A stretch of DNA of 41,724 bases from DATDRQ01 sp035291645 (GCA_035291645.1 DATDRQ010000171.1:1-41724), one strand, 5' to 3'; numbered from the stretch's first letter, positions 30,984-39,558 are shown. The notes: generated by a model from the letters alone, not told the origin. Numbers and translations: made by a program.

Positions 30984-33380
30984 CTACTGGTACGCCAGGG
31001 TCTGGCGCACGCTGACCCGTGTGGCGCTGCGCGCCGGCAGCAGGCTGGCAACGATCGAAACTATGGTGATGATCACCAGCCAGATCAATGGCCCGGTTAA
31101 GGTGTAATGGTAGACGAATTCGATCTGGAAGGCTGCGTTCAGGGCAGCCATCATCGCCTGTCCAGCCGGGAGGCTGAGCGGCAGGGCGATCAACCAGCTC
31201 AGCCAGCCCAGGATTAGCGCCTCGCCGATGAACAGGCGGGATACATCCCAGGAGGAAGCCCCGATGGCGCGCATCACCCCGATCTCGCGGGTGCGCTCCA
31301 TCACGCTCAGCGAGAGCGCCCCGTACAGCGAAAAACCGCCGACCAGAGCGATTACGCCTGCCATCACTCCTAACAGGACCAGGATGAAGTTGAACTGGTT
31401 GATGAAAGTTCGGGCGGTCTCGACCGAAGCGTCGCCGCCGAGGCCAAACACGCCGCGCTGGGGACTGACCTCGACCCCGTTACGCTTGAAGTAGTCGCGC
31501 AGCTGCTTGGCGGTGGCGATGTGCACCTGCGGGTCGTCGCTGGTTAATCCGATCCAGACCGTGTAAGCCCGGCCGACCTGGTGGACGTCCCGCAATACGA
31601 CGTTCAACGGCACGTTGGACGAAGTGGTCTGGATCGGATCGAAGACCAGACCGACCACCTGCCAGTCATGCTCCTGTTTCTCGGCGTAGCGGATGGTGAT
31701 CCAATCACCCACGCCGACGCCCACGTCTTCCGCCAGCCTCTCGTTGAGTACGATGGCGTATTGGTCGCGCGGGTCCAGCCAACGCCCGGCGGACAGCTGG
31801 TAACCATACAGGCTGGTCGGCAGCGGCACCCCGAACAGCGTGCCGCTCTCGTCGTCATCCGATTGCGGCTGGCCTCTCGGGCGCATGGTGACGCCGCGAA
31901 AGTCCCACAGCTCCACATTGCGCACACCGGGATAAGCATGCACCAGCTCACGGATGCGGTCGACGCGCTGCGGGTCGGAGAAGATCATAGTGATATCGGC
32001 GCCCAGGATCTTGAAGATCACATCGCTGACGGTATACTCGACCGAATCGCGCACGCCGACCGTCATCATGAAGATCAGCCCGCTCAGAACCAGGGTGATC
32101 TCCAATAATAAAACGCGCCACTTATTGCGGAAGGTGTTGCTGATGGTGATCAACGCCATGCGCGAGATGAAGCGCAGGCGGGCGCCCAGGCGTTCAATGA
32201 GACCCGTATGGGTGCTCAGGCCGTAGGTGCTGATCGCCTCGCGCACGGTGATACGCGCCCCGGACAGGATCGGGAGGATTGCGCCGATCAGGGGGGCTAG
32301 CAGGGTGGTGACGACCATCAGCAGGATGGCTGTGGAAGAGACTTCGAACCCACCTGGGTTGGCGCCGAAGCTGCTCACCAGCCAGGCGGACATGATCCAG
32401 GCCCCCAGGATGCCGATCGGCAGCGCCAGGAGCAGCGCCAGCAGGCCGTAGACGAACACCATCACCAGGAACAGGCGCAGAATCTGCCAGGTGCGCGCCC
32501 CGACTGCCTTCAGCACCCCGATCTGGTCCACCTGGCGGACGATCAGGGCGTTCATCGTGTTGTAGACCAGCAGCAGGCCGAGCACCAGCGCCAGGGCGCC
32601 CATCACGCCCAGCAGCACGAACAGCGCGTCCATCTGGTCCTGGAAGAAGTGCTTGTTGGGGTCGGTGATGAAGCGCCCGGCGCCGATGTTCTGTCTTTCC
32701 AGTTTGTCCTCCAGGCGGTCGGCCAGATCGGTCACCGCGTCTTCGTCCCATACCGGCGCGTCGATCATGATCTGGTTGTAATCGGTATCGCCGACCAGAT
32801 ACTCGTAGGTCTCCTGATCGGCGTAAAATTGGGCGCTCCCACCAAATAAAGCTGGCTGAGACAAACGATTGTAGACCGTCCCGCCGATCTTGACCGGCAC
32901 GACCCGGTCGTCAACCCGCAGTTCGACCTGACCCCCTATCGGAATGCCGAAGAAGGTATCCGAACCGTCTTCGACCGAGAGCGTCTTGCCTTCCGGCCAG
33001 GCGCCGCGGGTCAGGTCGAGTGTGTTGAGGGTCTGGTGGTGGTAGTCGGCGCGCGCCGTCAGCCCGCCCTGCTTCCATTCGCTCTGCGGGCTCAGTCGCC
33101 ACTCGATGGTGGTATTGCTCAAGGCTTCGATCTGGGCTACCCCGTCCTCCCGTTTGAGCGCCAGGATCTCGTCCTCGCCGACGGGTGGGCCGACGAACAG
33201 GTTGAGCATAGCCGGGTGGGAGGAAGTCCAGATCTCCTGCATGCCGGGGATGACCAGGTTGCGGATGCCGATGATCATGCCGATCGCCCCTGCCCCGAAG
33301 GCGATGATCAGCACCACCAGGATCGTGCGCCCCTTGTTGCCCCACAGGTCGAGCAGGACTTTCTGCCAGAGAACGCCCAT
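30984..33380 (-). CDS. ABC transporter permease, FtsX/MacB type, two FtsX domains
   Basis: The 798-residue membrane protein has two FtsX-like permease units and two large external loops. A first helix (about 18-42) is followed by an external domain (45-255), helices near 255-375 with VLKAVGARTWQILRLFL, a new helix after ISNTFRNKWRVLLLEI, a second external domain, and C-terminal helices with GVMRAIGASSWDVSRLFIGE. Such permeases with the neighbouring ATPase move lipoproteins, peptides or lipids, or transmit force across the membrane, rather than import. It lies 4 bases after the ATPase gene. It is convergent with the caspase-like gene, 25 bases apart. Confidence 0.92.
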   Translation of the reverse strand: MGVLWQKVLLDLWGNKGRTILVVLIIAFGAGAIGMIIGIRNLVIPGMQEIWTSSHPAMLNLFVGPPVGEDEILALKREDGVAQIEALSNTTIEWRLSPQSEWKQGGLTARADYHHQTLNTLDLTRGAWPEGKTLSVEDGSDTFFGIPIGGQVELRVDDRVVPVKIGGTVYNRLSQPALFGGSAQFYADQETYEYLVGDTDYNQIMIDAPVWDEDAVTDLADRLEDKLERQNIGAGRFITDPNKHFFQDQMDALFVLLGVMGALALVLGLLLVYNTMNALIVRQVDQIGVLKAVGARTWQILRLFLVMVFVYGLLALLLALPIGILGAWIMSAWLVSSFGANPGGFEVSSTAILLMVVTTLLAPLIGAILPILSGARITVREAISTYGLSTHTGLIERLGARLRFISRMALITISNTFRNKWRVLLLEITLVLSGLIFMMTVGVRDSVEYTVSDVIFKILGADITMIFSDPQRVDRIRELVHAYPGVRNVELWDFRGVTMRPRGQPQSDDDESGTLFGVPLPTSLYGYQLSAGRWLDPRDQYAIVLNERLAEDVGVGVGDWITIRYAEKQEHDWQVVGLVFDPIQTTSSNVPLNVVLRDVHQVGRAYTVWIGLTSDDPQVHIATAKQLRDYFKRNGVEVSPQRGVFGLGGDASVETARTFINQFNFILVLLGVMAGVIALVGGFSLYGALSLSVMERTREIGVMRAIGASSWDVSRLFIGEALILGWLSWLIALPLSLPAGQAMMAALNAAFQIEFVYHYTLTGPLIWLVIITIVSIVASLLPARSATRVSVRQTLAYQ

Positions 33381-33384
33381 GGTC

Positions 33385-34182
33385 CTAGAAGCCCGCCCAC
33401 TGGGCGCCGCCGACGAACTCGTCGCGGGTAATGCGCCCGTCGATGATCTCCACGATGCGCGGCACGCGCCGCGCCAGCTCCTTATCGTGGGTCACCATCA
33501 GCAGGGTCTTGCCCTGTTCAACCAACCGGCCGAACAGGTCGAACACGTCGGCGGAATTGCGCGAATCCAGGTTGCCGGTCGGTTCGTCGGCGACGACCAG
33601 CTCGGGGTCGTTCGCCAGGGCGCGGGCGATGGCCGCCCGCTGCTGCTGGCCTCCGGAGACCATCCCGGGCAGCTTATGAGCCTGGTCCTCCAGCGAGACC
33701 AGCTCGAGCAGTTGCATGGCGCGCTCACGCCGCTCGCGTGGCGAGTACTTGCGCGCCAGGTCCATTGGCAGCATGATGTTCTGCAGCAGGCTCAACGCCG
33801 GGAGCATCTGGAAGAACTGGAAGACGATGCCCACGTGCTGGCCGCGCCAGGCCGCCAGCTGGTTCTCGCTCATCTCGTTGACCTCGCGCCCCGTGACGAT
33901 CACCTGCCCGGCGGAAGGCCGGTCGATGCCGGTGATCATGTTGAGCAGGGTCGATTTGCCGTTGCCAGACGGGCCGACGATCGGGACGAACTCGCCGCGT
34001 GCGACGTCGAACGAGATGCCTTTCAGGATGGTCACCTCGCCGTCCCCGACGGGGAAGCTCTTCACCAGCTCGATCACCTGCACCAGTTGTTCCTTGCCGT
34101 TGGCGCCGGGCGCCGGTGGGTCCGGCAAGGCTTGAGGACTATCTTGCTTGCGACCGAACAGGGATTTTCTCTTCGTCTTCAT
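33385..34182 (-). CDS. ABC transporter ATP-binding protein, LolD/MacB type
   Basis: The 265-residue ATPase powers the neighbouring permease. Walker A is GPSGNGKST (70-78), the signature is VSGGQQQRAAIARAL (from 175), Walker B is LVVADEPTG (195-203), and the switch His is in VTHD. A non-conserved basic and Pro-rich extension of about 32 residues precedes the domain (KRKSLFGRKQDSPQ). GAGGA lies before the ATG. Only one ATPase and one double permease are present, so the complex would use an ATPase dimer and a permease with two FtsX units or its dimer. Confidence 0.94.
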   Translation of the reverse strand: MKTKRKSLFGRKQDSPQALPDPPAPGANGKEQLVQVIELVKSFPVGDGEVTILKGISFDVARGEFVPIVGPSGNGKSTLLNMITGIDRPSAGQVIVTGREVNEMSENQLAAWRGQHVGIVFQFFQMLPALSLLQNIMLPMDLARKYSPRERRERAMQLLELVSLEDQAHKLPGMVSGGQQQRAAIARALANDPELVVADEPTGNLDSRNSADVFDLFGRLVEQGKTLLMVTHDKELARRVPRIVEIIDGRITRDEFVGGAQWAGF

Positions 34183-34215
34183 AGGTATTCCTCATCTGGC
34201 TGGATACGGACTGGT

Positions 34216-35364
34216 TCAAAGGTTTTCCAACGACCAGATCAGGGATAGATTCGGCTTATACTGCTCGGCATCGTACATCGAAGCCACATCGACCTGGCGG
34301 TTACCCTGGATCGCCAGGTTGAGCTCGACATCGGTCCACATGCGGTCCTTTACAAAGGCGGTCATGCGCCCGAACCTGCCTTCGTGCAGCAGGTGAGCGG
34401 CCCAGAAGGCGAAGTTCGTCGCCCCGAGCAGGTCCTGTCCATCAGGTGAGCCGGTGCGCAGCAGGTAAGTCAAATGCTGGAGGTAAACACGTTCGCAGGT
34501 TATCTCGGTGAGAACATTGGAAGCCACTATGCCGCTGCTCAGCAAGCCGGACTTTCCGCTAAAAGAGAGCACCTGTGCATATTTGCTCTCCTGCTGTGGA
34601 CTTAGATGGGCGCCGTCGCAGATCAGCACCACCGCGTAATTGGCCGGGGTCTCGCGTTTGTCCTGCAGCACCAGCTGGGCAAGCAGGTCGGCGTCGTAAG
34701 GCACCTCGGGGATCAGCACCCGGTCCACCCCGGCCAGCATTGCCATCAGCAAGGTGCTGTATCCGGATTTGGCGGCGAAGGATTCGACCACGATGATCTT
34801 CTCAAACGAACCAGCCAGGGCGCGCAGTTCGTGGATGAAGGCCACGCCGCGCGCCAGCCCGGTGCTGAAGCCCAGGGTGTAATCGGTGCCGAAGATGTTG
34901 TTATGGATGGTCTTGGGGATGCCAATGACCGGCACACCCTTGGAGCTCAAATAGGCGGCATATTGGAGCGCATCGTCGTCCCCGATCACGATCAGGCCGC
35001 GAAAATCCAGCCGTTGGATGACATGTAAGACATGCTCGGTCAGGTCCAGGTCGCCCGATCCCGGCTGGCGCAGGAAGTCCGGGACAGTTTCATCGGGGAT
35101 ACGGCGGGGGTCCAGCCGGGAGGAGTGCAGGAAGGAGCCGGAGGTGCGGTCGATCGGGCGCACGACGTTCTTGGTCAACTCGATGAACTGCTCGCTGTAG
35201 GTGCTGGGATTCTGCGGGTTGTAGCGGACCAGGCCTTCCCAGCCCTTGCGCACGCCGATCGGCTCGTAGCCCAGGTCGATCAGGCGGTAGACCAGGGATT
35301 TCAGGCACATGTTCAAGCCTGGGACATCCCCGCCGCCGGTCAGGATGGCGACTCGTTTGCTCAT
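34216..35364 (-). CDS. 6-phosphofructokinase homologue with altered catalytic motifs
   Basis: The 382-residue protein has the PfkA fold: VAILTGGGDVPGLN (6-18), GSFLHSSRL, IVIGDDDALQYAAYL (125-139), PKTIHNNIFGTDYTLGFSTG (150-169) and IPEVPYD. In ordinary ATP or pyrophosphate enzymes the fourth motif reads PxTIDND, with the first Asp acting as base and the second assisting; here they are His154 and Asn156. Lys151 and Asp131 are the residues seen in pyrophosphate-dependent enzymes. The MGR substrate motif also reads FAA (196-198). The nucleotide or phosphate-binding frame is kept, so the protein may be an altered enzyme or a regulatory homologue; phosphofructokinase activity is not assured. AAGGAG lies before the ATG. 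It is 33 bases upstream of the ABC ATPase on the same strand. Confidence 0.85.
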   Translation of the reverse strand: MSKRVAILTGGGDVPGLNMCLKSLVYRLIDLGYEPIGVRKGWEGLVRYNPQNPSTYSEQFIELTKNVVRPIDRTSGSFLHSSRLDPRRIPDETVPDFLRQPGSGDLDLTEHVLHVIQRLDFRGLIVIGDDDALQYAAYLSSKGVPVIGIPKTIHNNIFGTDYTLGFSTGLARGVAFIHELRALAGSFEKIIVVESFAAKSGYSTLLMAMLAGVDRVLIPEVPYDADLLAQLVLQDKRETPANYAVVLICDGAHLSPQQESKYAQVLSFSGKSGLLSSGIVASNVLTEITCERVYLQHLTYLLRTGSPDGQDLLGATNFAFWAAHLLHEGRFGRMTAFVKDRMWTDVELNLAIQGNRQVDVASMYDAEQYKPNLSLIWSLENL

Positions 35365-35507
35365 AGGAAGCTCCTTGCTGGGGGATCAATCGATCAGTTT
35401 CAGGTTTTAAAATGAGTTCTCAGTCATTATACAACAAGTTATTTTTTGGGGTGTCTGCAAGCCGAGAAGTCCGTCAATGCGAGGGCGGGAACCGTCGAGC
35501 GCCGCCT

Positions 35508-35562
35508 GAAGCATCCGGTAATGGTGTCTTCAAGCGGCCGACAAGAACCTTCCGGATGCTTC
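35508..35562. repeat. Inverted repeat GAAGCATCCGG
   Basis: GAAGCATCCGG at 35508-35518 and its perfect complement CCGGATGCTTC at 35552-35562 enclose 33 bases. It lies in the divergent gap between the phosphofructokinase homologue and the 67-residue gene, and resembles in style the GAAGC-containing repeat at 17898-17910. It may be a dispersed repeat or an RNA stem in the leader of the small gene. Confidence 0.65.
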
Positions 35563-35627
35563 GCCCCTTGGAAACGAGACCGGGTTACAATTGGTTCAAT
35601 TATTCACACCAAAGGAGGTTACTCGCC

Positions 35628-35831
35628 ATGACCGTGCGCAGGATGAGGATCGCCAACCTGGAAGAGGCAGAGATCGAGCGCATCCGCCAGATGGAAGAAT
35701 CGCTCGGGACGCTGATCCTGGCCCTCGAGCCGCATTACCCGCCGGCGGCGCTGAGCGAGGAACAGGTAGAAAAGCTGCGCCAGCTGGAGCAGGAACTGGG
35801 GGTGGTGCTGATCGCGTACAAGGGTACCTGA
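35628..35831 (+). CDS. Small helical protein of unknown function
   Basis: The 67-residue protein begins MTVRRMRIANLEEAEIERIR at an ATG with a very strong ribosome site, AAAGGAGG (35611-35618). It is rich in Glu, Arg, Gln and Leu and appears to be two amphipathic helices (LEEAEIERIRQMEESLG; SEEQVEKLRQLEQELG) joined by HYPPAAL, each ending in a short hydrophobic strand (TLILAL; VVLIAY). The two halves look like an internal duplication. No family recognised. It may be expressed with the sigma factor 100 bases downstream. Confidence 0.8.
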   Translation: MTVRRMRIANLEEAEIERIRQMEESLGTLILALEPHYPPAALSEEQVEKLRQLEQELGVVLIAYKGT

Positions 35832-35931
35832 GGCGCGATATGGAATTCATAAGTAAGAACTCGACCCGATAATTTGTAATACAATCCTGCATCGAGCGTA
35901 TTTTCTATAGAAAGACGTCGCGGAGAACCGA

Positions 35932-36525
35932 GTGGGACAAGGCAACCAGGCCAACGATGAAGCCGCCCTGGCAGTCCGGGCAGCCCGGGAGCGGATCGCT
36001 TTCGTGATGCTGTATGATCGCTACTTCCCGCGCGTCTACAACTACCTGCGCGCCCGCACCGGCGACCCGCACCTGGCCGACGACCTGACCGCGCAGACAT
36101 TCGAGCACGTCTTGCGAAACATCGCCGCCTACCGCCCCGAGAAAGCCCCCTTCAGCAGCTGGCTGTTCGCCATCGCCCGCAACGCGCTGAACGACCACCT
36201 GCGCGTGGTCCGTCGCCGGCAGCTGCTCTCCCTGGAAGCGCTACGCTACCAGCCTGCCGACCGTCCTGACATGGAGGAGCATTTTATCCAAAACGAATCC
36301 CGGCAGGCGCTGGCCCGGGCCCTCGAGCAGCTGGGCGAACGGGAGCGTGACCTGGTGGCGTTGAAATTCATCGTCGGATTGAACAACCGCCAGATCGCCA
36401 GCCTGAGCGGATTGAGCGAGAGCAACGTGGGGGTGATCCTGTACCGGGCGATGCACCGCCTGCGCGCTCTGTTACACGGGCCGGACCTGGCCGGGATGGA
36501 GGATCAGCGCTATGAACGAGCGTAA
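35932..36525 (+). CDS. ECF-type RNA polymerase sigma factor
   Basis: The 197-residue protein directs RNA polymerase to a special promoter set. Region 2 is LYDRYFPRVYNYLRARTGD through TAQTFEHVLRNIAAYR and PFSSWLFAIARNALNDHLR; region 4 is LGERERDLVALKFIVGLNN with the helix-turn-helix RQIASLSGLSESNVGVILYR. Region 3 is absent as in ECF factors. The start is GTG at 35932 after CGGAGA; an ATG at 36007 would lose part of region 2. It overlaps the next gene by 14 bases, which is the usual arrangement for a sigma factor and its membrane regulator. Confidence 0.94.
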   Translation: MGQGNQANDEAALAVRAARERIAFVMLYDRYFPRVYNYLRARTGDPHLADDLTAQTFEHVLRNIAAYRPEKAPFSSWLFAIARNALNDHLRVVRRRQLLSLEALRYQPADRPDMEEHFIQNESRQALARALEQLGERERDLVALKFIVGLNNRQIASLSGLSESNVGVILYRAMHRLRALLHGPDLAGMEDQRYERA

Positions 36526-38827
36526 CCTGGCCGAGGAGTTCGACCGAGCCTGGGAGGCGGTTTCTCGTCAGGGCGAAAGCAGCCCAGCCGGGGAAGGCCC
36601 GGAAGCGGTGCAGCAGGCGCTCGATACGGCCCGCCAGGTCTCCCGGCTGGATTATTCGAACGAATCAACCATCCGCGAGTCGCTGCGGCGGAGGCTGCAG
36701 GTGGAGTACGCCGCTGCGCCCCAGGCGGAACGCGGGAAGTTCAATTGGACGCACGGCCTGGCGGCCCTGGGGAGCCTGGCGGGAGTGATTGTCCTGATGG
36801 CCTGCTTCGTACTCGGCTTCTCCTGGCTGATCCGCTCCTTCCTGCCAGGCGCAGGTCCCGCCTCTCCGGAGCTGCCAGGAGCGGCTAATCTGCTCCCGAG
36901 CGGAACCCCGCCGGCGACCAGTCCTGGGACCACTTCTACTCCCGAGGCGCTGTCTGCCTTTGTAGAGAGCCCGGCCCCAACCGTGGAGGCACTGCCCCCG
37001 GTGCTTGGTCTGGAGAGCCTGCCGGATACCATCCGCTGGGGGATGCAGAACCCGGCTTGGAAGACCGTGTGGCTGCAGGGTCAAGCCCGCTCGAAAGACG
37101 AGGCTGGCAAATGGACGACGGTTTACAGCCAGGCCTGGCTGGGGCGCGAGGGCCAGGGCGCAGCCGTCCTCACCGAGCCGCTGCCCGGCGAAGAGGGATT
37201 CGACCTCGGCCTGGCGCCGGACTGGTTATGGACCAGCGATGGCAAGGGGGCCCAATCCTTCGATTTGCGAGATCAGAACGCCGAACCGGCTCCCGGAGCG
37301 TGGTCAATGCACCCTCTGGAGGGCGCCAGCGGGCTGTTCGAGATGGTTTTCCCGGTCGACCTGCCTGGCGATCTGAACGGTTTGCTGCCCGTCGAGCATA
37401 CCACCTGGGCCGGCAGGCCGGCGCTCGTCATTGAATGGGACGGCATGCGTTATTGGGTGGATGAGCACACCGGCCTGGTGCTGCGCCGGTTGAAGTACGG
37501 CGAGGACGGAGAGCCGCTCGAAGACATCTCGCTGGAGGCTGTCGTCTACAACCTGGCTGCGCCGCCGGCCGCCTGGATAAGCGGGAACCTGGCGGAGGTT
37601 AGCTTCGAACCGGTCCCCACCGCGCCGGGATCCGGGGGAACGGCGACCGCCCCGACCCTCGAAGCGGCTACGCCCACACCGACTCCCCTTTTGCCGCCGG
37701 GGACCACGCCAACCCCCACTTCCGGGGAGCCGATCGCCATCACCCTGGCAGATGAAAGCGCCAGCAGCCTGGCTGGAGATGAGCCGGCTGGCGAGCTCTA
37801 CTTCACCCTACGCTCGCTGGCTGCGCCGGTCGAGCGCCGCCTGGCGCGGCTGACGGTTGATTGTTTGCTGGCCCGGGATGCCTGCGAAGCCCGCCGGGTG
37901 CGGAATGGCCCGCCTGTGGGCGACCAGCTCCTGCACTGGTCGCCGGACGGCAGGCGGGCGGCGCTGTTCGATTTCAACGGCAACCTGTGGCTTTACGATC
38001 CCCAGGGCGAGGTCTGGACGCAGACCGCCAGCGATCTCACGGTGACGACCGACATTGCCGCCTGGTCGCCGGACGGGGCCCGGATCGCCTTCACGACGCA
38101 GCCGGACGGCTCGCAAGACAGCCTGATCACCCTGGCGGCCACGGAGACCGGCCTGCAAGTCGGGAGGGTCGAGACCTACGCCGACGACCTGGGCGGGACT
38201 CAGATCCCGCTCGGCTGGCAGAATGAGAATACCCTGATCTTCCTGCAAACTGTTACGCCGCCGAAGGGCGCCGCTTCGCCGGAGGTCGCCCCAGGTCTCT
38301 TCCGGTTGGACATCCGCAGTGGGGAGGCCGGCGAGCTTTCGTTAAACCGCAGGTGGAACTGGCTGTCCGACTACCCGGCGGTCTCGCCGGATGGGGCGCG
38401 CCTGGCGTTTTCCATATTGGAGGGGACGGGCAGCCAGCTGGTGATCTACGATCTGGGGAGCGACGCGACTGATCCGCTGGGGATAGCTGGCGTGAGGCCG
38501 GCCTGGTCGCCGGATGGGAAAAGACTGGCTTTCCTCAACCCGTGGATGGCGGATTCCGGGCCGATGGTCGATGTGAACGTGATCGAGGCGGACGGGAGCG
38601 GTTTGCAGAAGGTCTTCGAGTGGGGGACGGCGCCGCCTGTGGAGTGGTCGCCGGACGGCGCGCACCTGCTGGTTGCGGCCGGCCCGCCGGGCGACGAGCC
38701 TCCAGATGACCGGGCGACCTTCTACCTGATCTCGGTGGAGGATGGGATGGCGCGCCGGCTGGTTATGGAAGGGGAGCCGGAGGAGTACGAGTTCATCGCC
38801 CCCTCCTGGCGGGAACTAAAGAATTAA
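36512..38827 (+). CDS. Membrane protein, likely anti-sigma regulator with external beta-propeller
   Basis: The 771-residue protein starts inside the end of the sigma gene. Residues 1-80 are a cytoplasmic, helical, acidic/basic segment (RNLAEEFDRAWEAVSR; ESTIRESLRRRLQVEY), one membrane helix covers 82-109, and a Pro/Thr tether follows. Residues about 155-365 resemble an outside sensor domain of unknown family (LPDTIRWGMQNPAWKTVWLQ). A second tether (375-415) leads to a TolB/PD40 propeller (440-771) with repeated WSPDG motifs (LLHWSPDGRRAALF, AWSPDGARIAFTT, AWSPDGKRLAFLN, EWSPDGAHLLVA). No CHCC zinc anti-sigma motif was seen. Gene overlap with the sigma factor is the main evidence that it is the regulator. 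Confidence 0.87.
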   Translation: MNERNLAEEFDRAWEAVSRQGESSPAGEGPEAVQQALDTARQVSRLDYSNESTIRESLRRRLQVEYAAAPQAERGKFNWTHGLAALGSLAGVIVLMACFVLGFSWLIRSFLPGAGPASPELPGAANLLPSGTPPATSPGTTSTPEALSAFVESPAPTVEALPPVLGLESLPDTIRWGMQNPAWKTVWLQGQARSKDEAGKWTTVYSQAWLGREGQGAAVLTEPLPGEEGFDLGLAPDWLWTSDGKGAQSFDLRDQNAEPAPGAWSMHPLEGASGLFEMVFPVDLPGDLNGLLPVEHTTWAGRPALVIEWDGMRYWVDEHTGLVLRRLKYGEDGEPLEDISLEAVVYNLAAPPAAWISGNLAEVSFEPVPTAPGSGGTATAPTLEAATPTPTPLLPPGTTPTPTSGEPIAITLADESASSLAGDEPAGELYFTLRSLAAPVERRLARLTVDCLLARDACEARRVRNGPPVGDQLLHWSPDGRRAALFDFNGNLWLYDPQGEVWTQTASDLTVTTDIAAWSPDGARIAFTTQPDGSQDSLITLAATETGLQVGRVETYADDLGGTQIPLGWQNENTLIFLQTVTPPKGAASPEVAPGLFRLDIRSGEAGELSLNRRWNWLSDYPAVSPDGARLAFSILEGTGSQLVIYDLGSDATDPLGIAGVRPAWSPDGKRLAFLNPWMADSGPMVDVNVIEADGSGLQKVFEWGTAPPVEWSPDGAHLLVAAGPPGDEPPDDRATFYLISVEDGMARRLVMEGEPEEYEFIAPSWRELKN

Positions 38828-38905
38828 CCAAAGGGCGCGAAGGTTTTATTGAAGGCGCAAAGGAAGAAAATTTGCGTCTTAATTTTCTTGGCGCCCTTGC
38901 GTTAA
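38824..38905. repeat. Long imperfect palindrome (TTAAC ... GTTAA), second copy
   Basis: The 19-base arm at 38824-38842 matches the complement of 38887-38905 at 16 of 19 positions, and a perfect inner stem AAGAAAAT/ATTTTCTT lies at 38864-38889. It begins in the stop codon of the sigma regulator gene and ends 11 bases before the HAD gene ATG. It shares AAGGCGCAAAG and the TTAAC/GTTAA ends with the element at 19155-19232. Confidence 0.78.
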
Positions 38906-38916
38906 AATATACCCCC

Positions 38917-39558
38917 ATGATGAAACGCATTATCCTGCTCGACTTCGACGGTGTTTTAGCAGACACCGCCGACCTGATGCTGCGCTTTTCGGCCGAGGTG
39001 TGCGCCGGGCTCGGCAACCCCTGCACCCCCACCCGCGCCGACCTGGAGGCCCTGCGCCCGATGAGCTTCGACAGCCTGGGTCGCCGGCTAGGCCTGCCCG
39101 AGGATATGATCGGGGAGTACATCGAGGGCTGTCTGGCGCGCTTCCGTGAGTACCCCGCACCGCTGCCGGCATTTCCCGGTATCCCGGAAGCCGTCGCCCG
39201 GCTGGCGCAGCAGGGCCGCATCGGCATCGTGACCGGCAATGGCGCCGCCGCGGTGCGCCGCTTCCTGGAGCACCACGGGCTGGCGCGGTCTATCGAGCTG
39301 GTGCTCGGTGAAGAGGACCCGCGCCCGCGCCTGGAGAAGTTACGCGCGGTGATGGAAGCCCTCGGACAGCCGGGGGATACGTTTTACATGATCGGAGATG
39401 CGGTCAGCGACGTCACTAACGCCCGGGTGATCGGCGCGACCAGCGTCGCCGTTGCCTGGGGGCACCAGAACCCGGACGATCTCCGGCGCGCCGGGGCGGA
39501 TTTCCTGGTAGCCTCCCCGGAAGAGCTCGTTGCAGCCATTTCGACGAAAGACCTGTAG
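38917..39558 (+). CDS. HAD-superfamily hydrolase, phosphoglycolate-phosphatase-like
   Basis: The 213-residue protein is a HAD subfamily I phosphatase. Motif I is LLDFDGVLADTADL with the nucleophile and acid Asp near residues 9 and 11; motif II Thr is in GIVTGNGAA; motif IV is FYMIGDAVSDVTNAR. A helical cap lies between motifs I and II (residues 15-85). Substrate is unknown; phosphoglycolate or a nucleotide monophosphate are possibilities. The ATG at 38917 or 38920 has no ribosome site, and the upstream palindrome lies close to it, so initiation may be weak or leaderless. Confidence 0.9.
   Translation: MMKRIILLDFDGVLADTADLMLRFSAEVCAGLGNPCTPTRADLEALRPMSFDSLGRRLGLPEDMIGEYIEGCLARFREYPAPLPAFPGIPEAVARLAQQGRIGIVTGNGAAAVRRFLEHHGLARSIELVLGEEDPRPRLEKLRAVMEALGQPGDTFYMIGDAVSDVTNARVIGATSVAVAWGHQNPDDLRRAGADFLVASPEELVAAISTKDL

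Noticed and set aside
33106..34248. Plus-strand open frame of about 380 codons across the ABC ATPase
   Set aside because: The minus strand encodes Walker A, signature and Walker B motifs; the plus frame is a shadow.
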